Shown here: positions 7,836-9,713 of the stretch, piece by piece
Numbering within the stretch: position 1 is the stretch's first letter
How the letters are laid out: each line of letters starts with the position of its first letter
Source of the DNA: Candidatus Krumholzibacteriia bacterium
Lineage (GTDB): Bacteria > Krumholzibacteriota > Krumholzibacteriia > LZORAL124-64-63
Reading direction: 5' to 3'
NCBI GenBank assembly: GCA_014859985.1
Contig: JACZKN010000457.1
Location: 1 to 9,713, forward strand
DNA: 9,713 nucleotides
Notes under the pieces: generated by a model
What the model saw: the letters and a program-made list of their open reading frames with translations, nothing else
The model's database searches: none
What the model was told of the DNA's origin: nothing
Translations under genes and position numbers: made by a program

Positions 7836-7864
7836 TTGCGCTTGCCGATGTTGTTCGCTATATT
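7836..7864 (+). promoter_or_regulatory. Sigma-70-type promoter of the HNH gene
   Basis: TTGCGC (7836-7841) and TATATT (7859-7864) are separated by exactly 17 bases, matching consensus at 3/6 and 5/6. Transcription would start near 7871, leaving a leader of about 30 bases before the GTG at 7901. It lies immediately after the dehydrogenase terminator, so the HNH gene looks like an independent unit. Confidence 0.6.
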
Positions 7865-7890
7865 TTCGCCCTATGATTCCTCCCGGGATT

Positions 7891-7894
7891 GGAG
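7891..7894 (+). promoter_or_regulatory. Shine-Dalgarno site deciding the GTG start of the HNH gene
   Basis: GGAG is followed by a six-base spacer and GTG at 7901. The in-frame TTG at 7889 lies just upstream of this site and is less likely. Confidence 0.6.
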
Positions 7895-7900
7895 CCCGAC

Positions 7901-8983
7901 GTGCTGACCGAATTCGTCCCCGGCCGCCCGGCCTGCGAGGCCGATGCCGCCCTGAAGTCTGCGTCCCGTGTCGAGGCTGCTGCGCGCCAGTGCGCGGTGC
8001 TGTGGTTCGGGGAGATCCTTGCGCGCGGGCTTTACCGCGAGTTGGGGTACTCCTCCATGCCGGCCTACGCACGGGCAGAACTTGGTTTTTCCGAGACCCG
8101 CATCAGTGACTTCATGCGGCTGGTGCAGAAGTTGGAGAGCCTGCCGGCGGTGAAGGCGGCGCTGCCGGAGATCGGCTACACCAAGGCGCGCGAGATCATC
8201 CAGGTCGCGTCGCCGCGCACCGAAGAGCGGTGGGTCGAGGAAGCCCGCACGTCGTCGCGGGCGCAGCTCGTCCAGAAGGTCAAACGCGTCAAGGCCCGGG
8301 CGGCGGCCAAGCCCGCGGCCGCGCTGTTCGCGCCGCCGGCCGACGAGCCGGCGCTGGCTGCGGAGGTGCCGGTCCGGGTCGCGGTCGAGTTCACCCCCGA
8401 GCAGCACGCCCGCTGGGAGGCGTTGTGGGAGCAGGTGCGCAAGCGCGGCGCGACCGGCGACAGGGCCGAGGTGCTGCTGGAGGCGTTGCAATGTTTCGCC
8501 GCAAATAACGATATGGCAACAAGTAACGGCGACACCGCCCCCCGGGGGAAACCGGACTCAGGCATCCACATTCACCTGCACCAGTGCCCGGACTGCGGCC
8601 AAGTCGAGGCGAACGGACGGGTCCTGGGCCGCGCCGACGCCGTGCGCGTGCAGTGCGACGCCGTCATCGACAGGCCCGGCAAGCGCACCACCGCCACCAT
8701 CGCTCCTTGCACCCGCCGCGAGGTCCTGGCCCGCGACCGCCACCGCTGCCAGGGGCCGGGCTGCGGCCGCACGCGCTTCCTCGAGATCCATCACCGCACG
8801 CCGCGCGCCCAGGGCGGCACCCACGACGCCGCGAACCTCGTCACCTTGTGCGCATCCTGCCATCGCCTGTGGCACGAGCGGCGTGGCCTCACCGCACCAG
8901 CGGCAGACCCGGCTCCCTCACCACCAGCCATCCGTGCCGCGGCCACGAGTCCGGGCGCATCACCGCCCAGCCGCGCGCCGTGA
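7901..8983 (+). CDS. HNH endonuclease-domain protein with helical N-terminal region
   Basis: This 360-residue protein starts at a GTG preceded by GGAG. Residues about 20-120 are helical (LYRELGYSSMPAYARAELGFSE, then a LVQKLESLP segment) and resemble the DNA-binding-like N-terminus of a large family of stand-alone HNH proteins. An Ala/Lys-rich linker (about 125-155) and a second helical part (160-200) follow. A CPDC pair at C229/C232 may belong to a small zinc site with C252. The HNH domain (about 275-326) has structural zinc cysteines C283, C288, C317 and C320, and the H-N-H set H298 (in LEIHHRTP), N312 (in DAANLVTLC) and H321, with H325. It is expected to cut DNA with a bound metal. The last 34 residues are Pro/Ala-rich, overlap the facing methyltransferase gene by 95 bases and look unselected. 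No partner methylase, immunity gene or integrase is adjacent. It may be one of many copies in its genome, as such families often are. Confidence 0.85.
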   Translation: MLTEFVPGRPACEADAALKSASRVEAAARQCAVLWFGEILARGLYRELGYSSMPAYARAELGFSETRISDFMRLVQKLESLPAVKAALPEIGYTKAREIIQVASPRTEERWVEEARTSSRAQLVQKVKRVKARAAAKPAAALFAPPADEPALAAEVPVRVAVEFTPEQHARWEALWEQVRKRGATGDRAEVLLEALQCFAANNDMATSNGDTAPRGKPDSGIHIHLHQCPDCGQVEANGRVLGRADAVRVQCDAVIDRPGKRTTATIAPCTRREVLARDRHRCQGPGCGRTRFLEIHHRTPRAQGGTHDAANLVTLCASCHRLWHERRGLTAPAADPAPSPPAIRAAATSPGASPPSRAP

Positions 8984-9713
8984 GCGCGCCGGCCGCCGCG
9001 GTGAACCAGGCGCGCGGGCCCCAGACCTCGCTGGCGCGGGTGTCGCGGCAGCTCGCCAGCCAGTCTTCGACGAAGGCGCCGACCGGGTCGCCGGGCACCA
9101 CGCGGTGGATGAAGCTTTTGGGCAGGCGGGTCTGGAAGGCTGCGGGGTCGAGGCCGCCGCGGAAGTTGGTGCCCAGGACGAGGGCCTCGAGGCCGCCGGG
9201 GCCGGCGTCGTCCCCGCCGCGCCGCAGCAGGCTCGCCGTCCACACCCGGCCGTAGGGGTCGCTGGTGCCGTCGATCACCAGGCCGCCGGGCAGCACCTGG
9301 GCCAGGAGGCGGGCCAGGATCGGCGCCGCCTCGGCCTCCTCGTACTGGCGCAGCACGTTGAACGCGCGCACCAGGCGCGGGCCGCGCACCGGCAGGTCGA
9401 AGCCGCCCTCCACGAACCGCGTGAGGGCGTCGGTGAAGGGCTGCGCCCGGGCCACGCGCCCGGGGTCGACCTCCACGCCGACGACCACGAGGTCGGGGCT
9501 GACCCGGCGCAGCCGGGCGGCCATCTCGAGGGTGGTCACGGGCGCGGCGCCGTAGCCCAGGTCCACCACCGGCGCGGCGGCGTATGCCCCGGCGCGGCGG
9601 CGCAGCAGGACCGGGTCGTAGGTGGCGACGAACGCGTCCACCCGCCGCAGGCGGTTGGGGGCGGTCTTGCCGCGGGTGACGCGGTCGTCGCCACCTACGA
9701 CCCGGTCCTGCTG
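8889..9713 (-). CDS. Class I SAM-dependent methyltransferase (5' end outside the window)
   Basis: The frame is open from the right edge to the TGA at 8891-8889 (274 codons visible). SAM-binding motif I is VVDLGYGAAP, followed by helix TTLEMAARLRR and an acidic beta2 end, VVGVEVDPGRV. A further conserved-looking block is LVRAFNVLRQYEEAE, and LPGGLVIDGTSDPYGR forms the later strand. The methyl acceptor is unknown. A GTG at 9641 is in frame, but TRGKTAPNRLRRVDAF just upstream of it also looks like conserved family sequence, so the true start lies further upstream. Residues encoded beyond about 9684 come from an inverted duplicate of this same gene and are probably not genuine. At the 3' end the gene converges on the HNH gene, overlapping it by 95 bases. 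Its C-terminus (GWLVVREPG) looks like real protein, unlike the opposite strand. Confidence 0.8.
   Translation of the reverse strand, partial: QQDRVVGGDDRVTRGKTAPNRLRRVDAFVATYDPVLLRRRAGAYAAAPVVDLGYGAAPVTTLEMAARLRRVSPDLVVVGVEVDPGRVARAQPFTDALTRFVEGGFDLPVRGPRLVRAFNVLRQYEEAEAAPILARLLAQVLPGGLVIDGTSDPYGRVWTASLLRRGGDDAGPGGLEALVLGTNFRGGLDPAAFQTRLPKSFIHRVVPGDPVGAFVEDWLASCRDTRASEVWGPRAWFTAAAGALTARGWAVMRPDSWPRHGWLVVREPGLPLVR
9603..9713. repeat. Long inverted repeat (fold-back) at the right edge of the window
   Basis: Bases 9603-9631 are the exact reverse complement of 9685-9713, a 29-base perfect match around a 53-base loop. The second arm ends exactly at the window edge. Next to it, separated by one mismatch, is a weaker inner dyad, CGCGTC-C-ACCCGC against CGCGTC-ACCCGC, with a one-base bulge. 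Both inner arms encode plausible conserved methyltransferase residues (RVTRG and RRVDAF). The pattern suits a strand that folded back on the inner dyad and was copied, either as a sequencing-library or assembly artefact or, less likely, as a real cruciform. Confidence 0.85.

Noticed and set aside
7901..9713. A restriction-modification pair formed by the HNH protein and the facing methyltransferase
   Set aside because: The genes converge and overlap instead of being co-transcribed. The methyltransferase lacks DNA-methylase motifs such as DPPY or PCQ, and the HNH protein belongs to a stand-alone type.

Overview
The window is high-GC bacterial chromosomal DNA with short intergenic gaps, Shine-Dalgarno-led starts and the usual high-GC artefact of long empty frames opposite real genes. 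It holds eight intact or near-intact protein genes plus one gene remnant. No tRNA, rRNA, CRISPR array, insertion sequence or phage module is visible. The asparaginyl-tRNA synthetase shows it is a bacterium. The methyltransferase resembles a type I associate with Actinobacteria, and the HNH endonuclease a type seen in uncultured high-GC phyla, but I would not name a phylum from this window.

Layout. Positions 13-6521 are all on the minus strand. Reading in the direction of transcription: a MATE-family efflux transporter (6521-5124); asnS (5017-3617) followed after 18 bases by a GNAT acetyltransferase (3598-3173); a cytosolic PAS histidine kinase with a Cys/His cluster (3075-1930); an exported tetratricopeptide (TPR) protein (1786-143); and, touching its stop codon, the orphaned C-terminus of a STAS-domain (anti-sigma-factor-antagonist type) protein (126-13). 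From 6670 the direction flips: an alkyltransferase-like DNA-lesion-binding protein (6670-6984), a short-chain dehydrogenase (7077-7778) ended by a textbook intrinsic terminator, and an HNH endonuclease (7901-8983) with its own promoter. The last gene is a minus-strand SAM-dependent methyltransferase (8889 to the right edge). It converges on the HNH gene and overlaps its 3' end by 95 bases.

How the genes work together. Apart from the asnS-GNAT pair, which is probably one transcript, neighbours do not form a recognisable pathway. This looks like an ordinary housekeeping and accessory neighbourhood: translation (AsnS), export (MATE), DNA lesion recognition (ATL), signalling (orphan kinase, STAS remnant), redox metabolism (SDR) and a self-contained HNH gene that may be mobile or multicopy. 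I do not see a new multi-gene system.

The points most worth a second look are structural. (1) The right edge is a perfect 29-base inverted copy of sequence 53 bases further in, next to a weaker natural dyad, which looks like a snap-back artefact. (2) An abrupt TPR/STAS junction lies near position 145. (3) The kinase PAS domain carries a Cys/His cluster. (4) The HNH gene has a low-complexity tail lying antisense to the methyltransferase gene.
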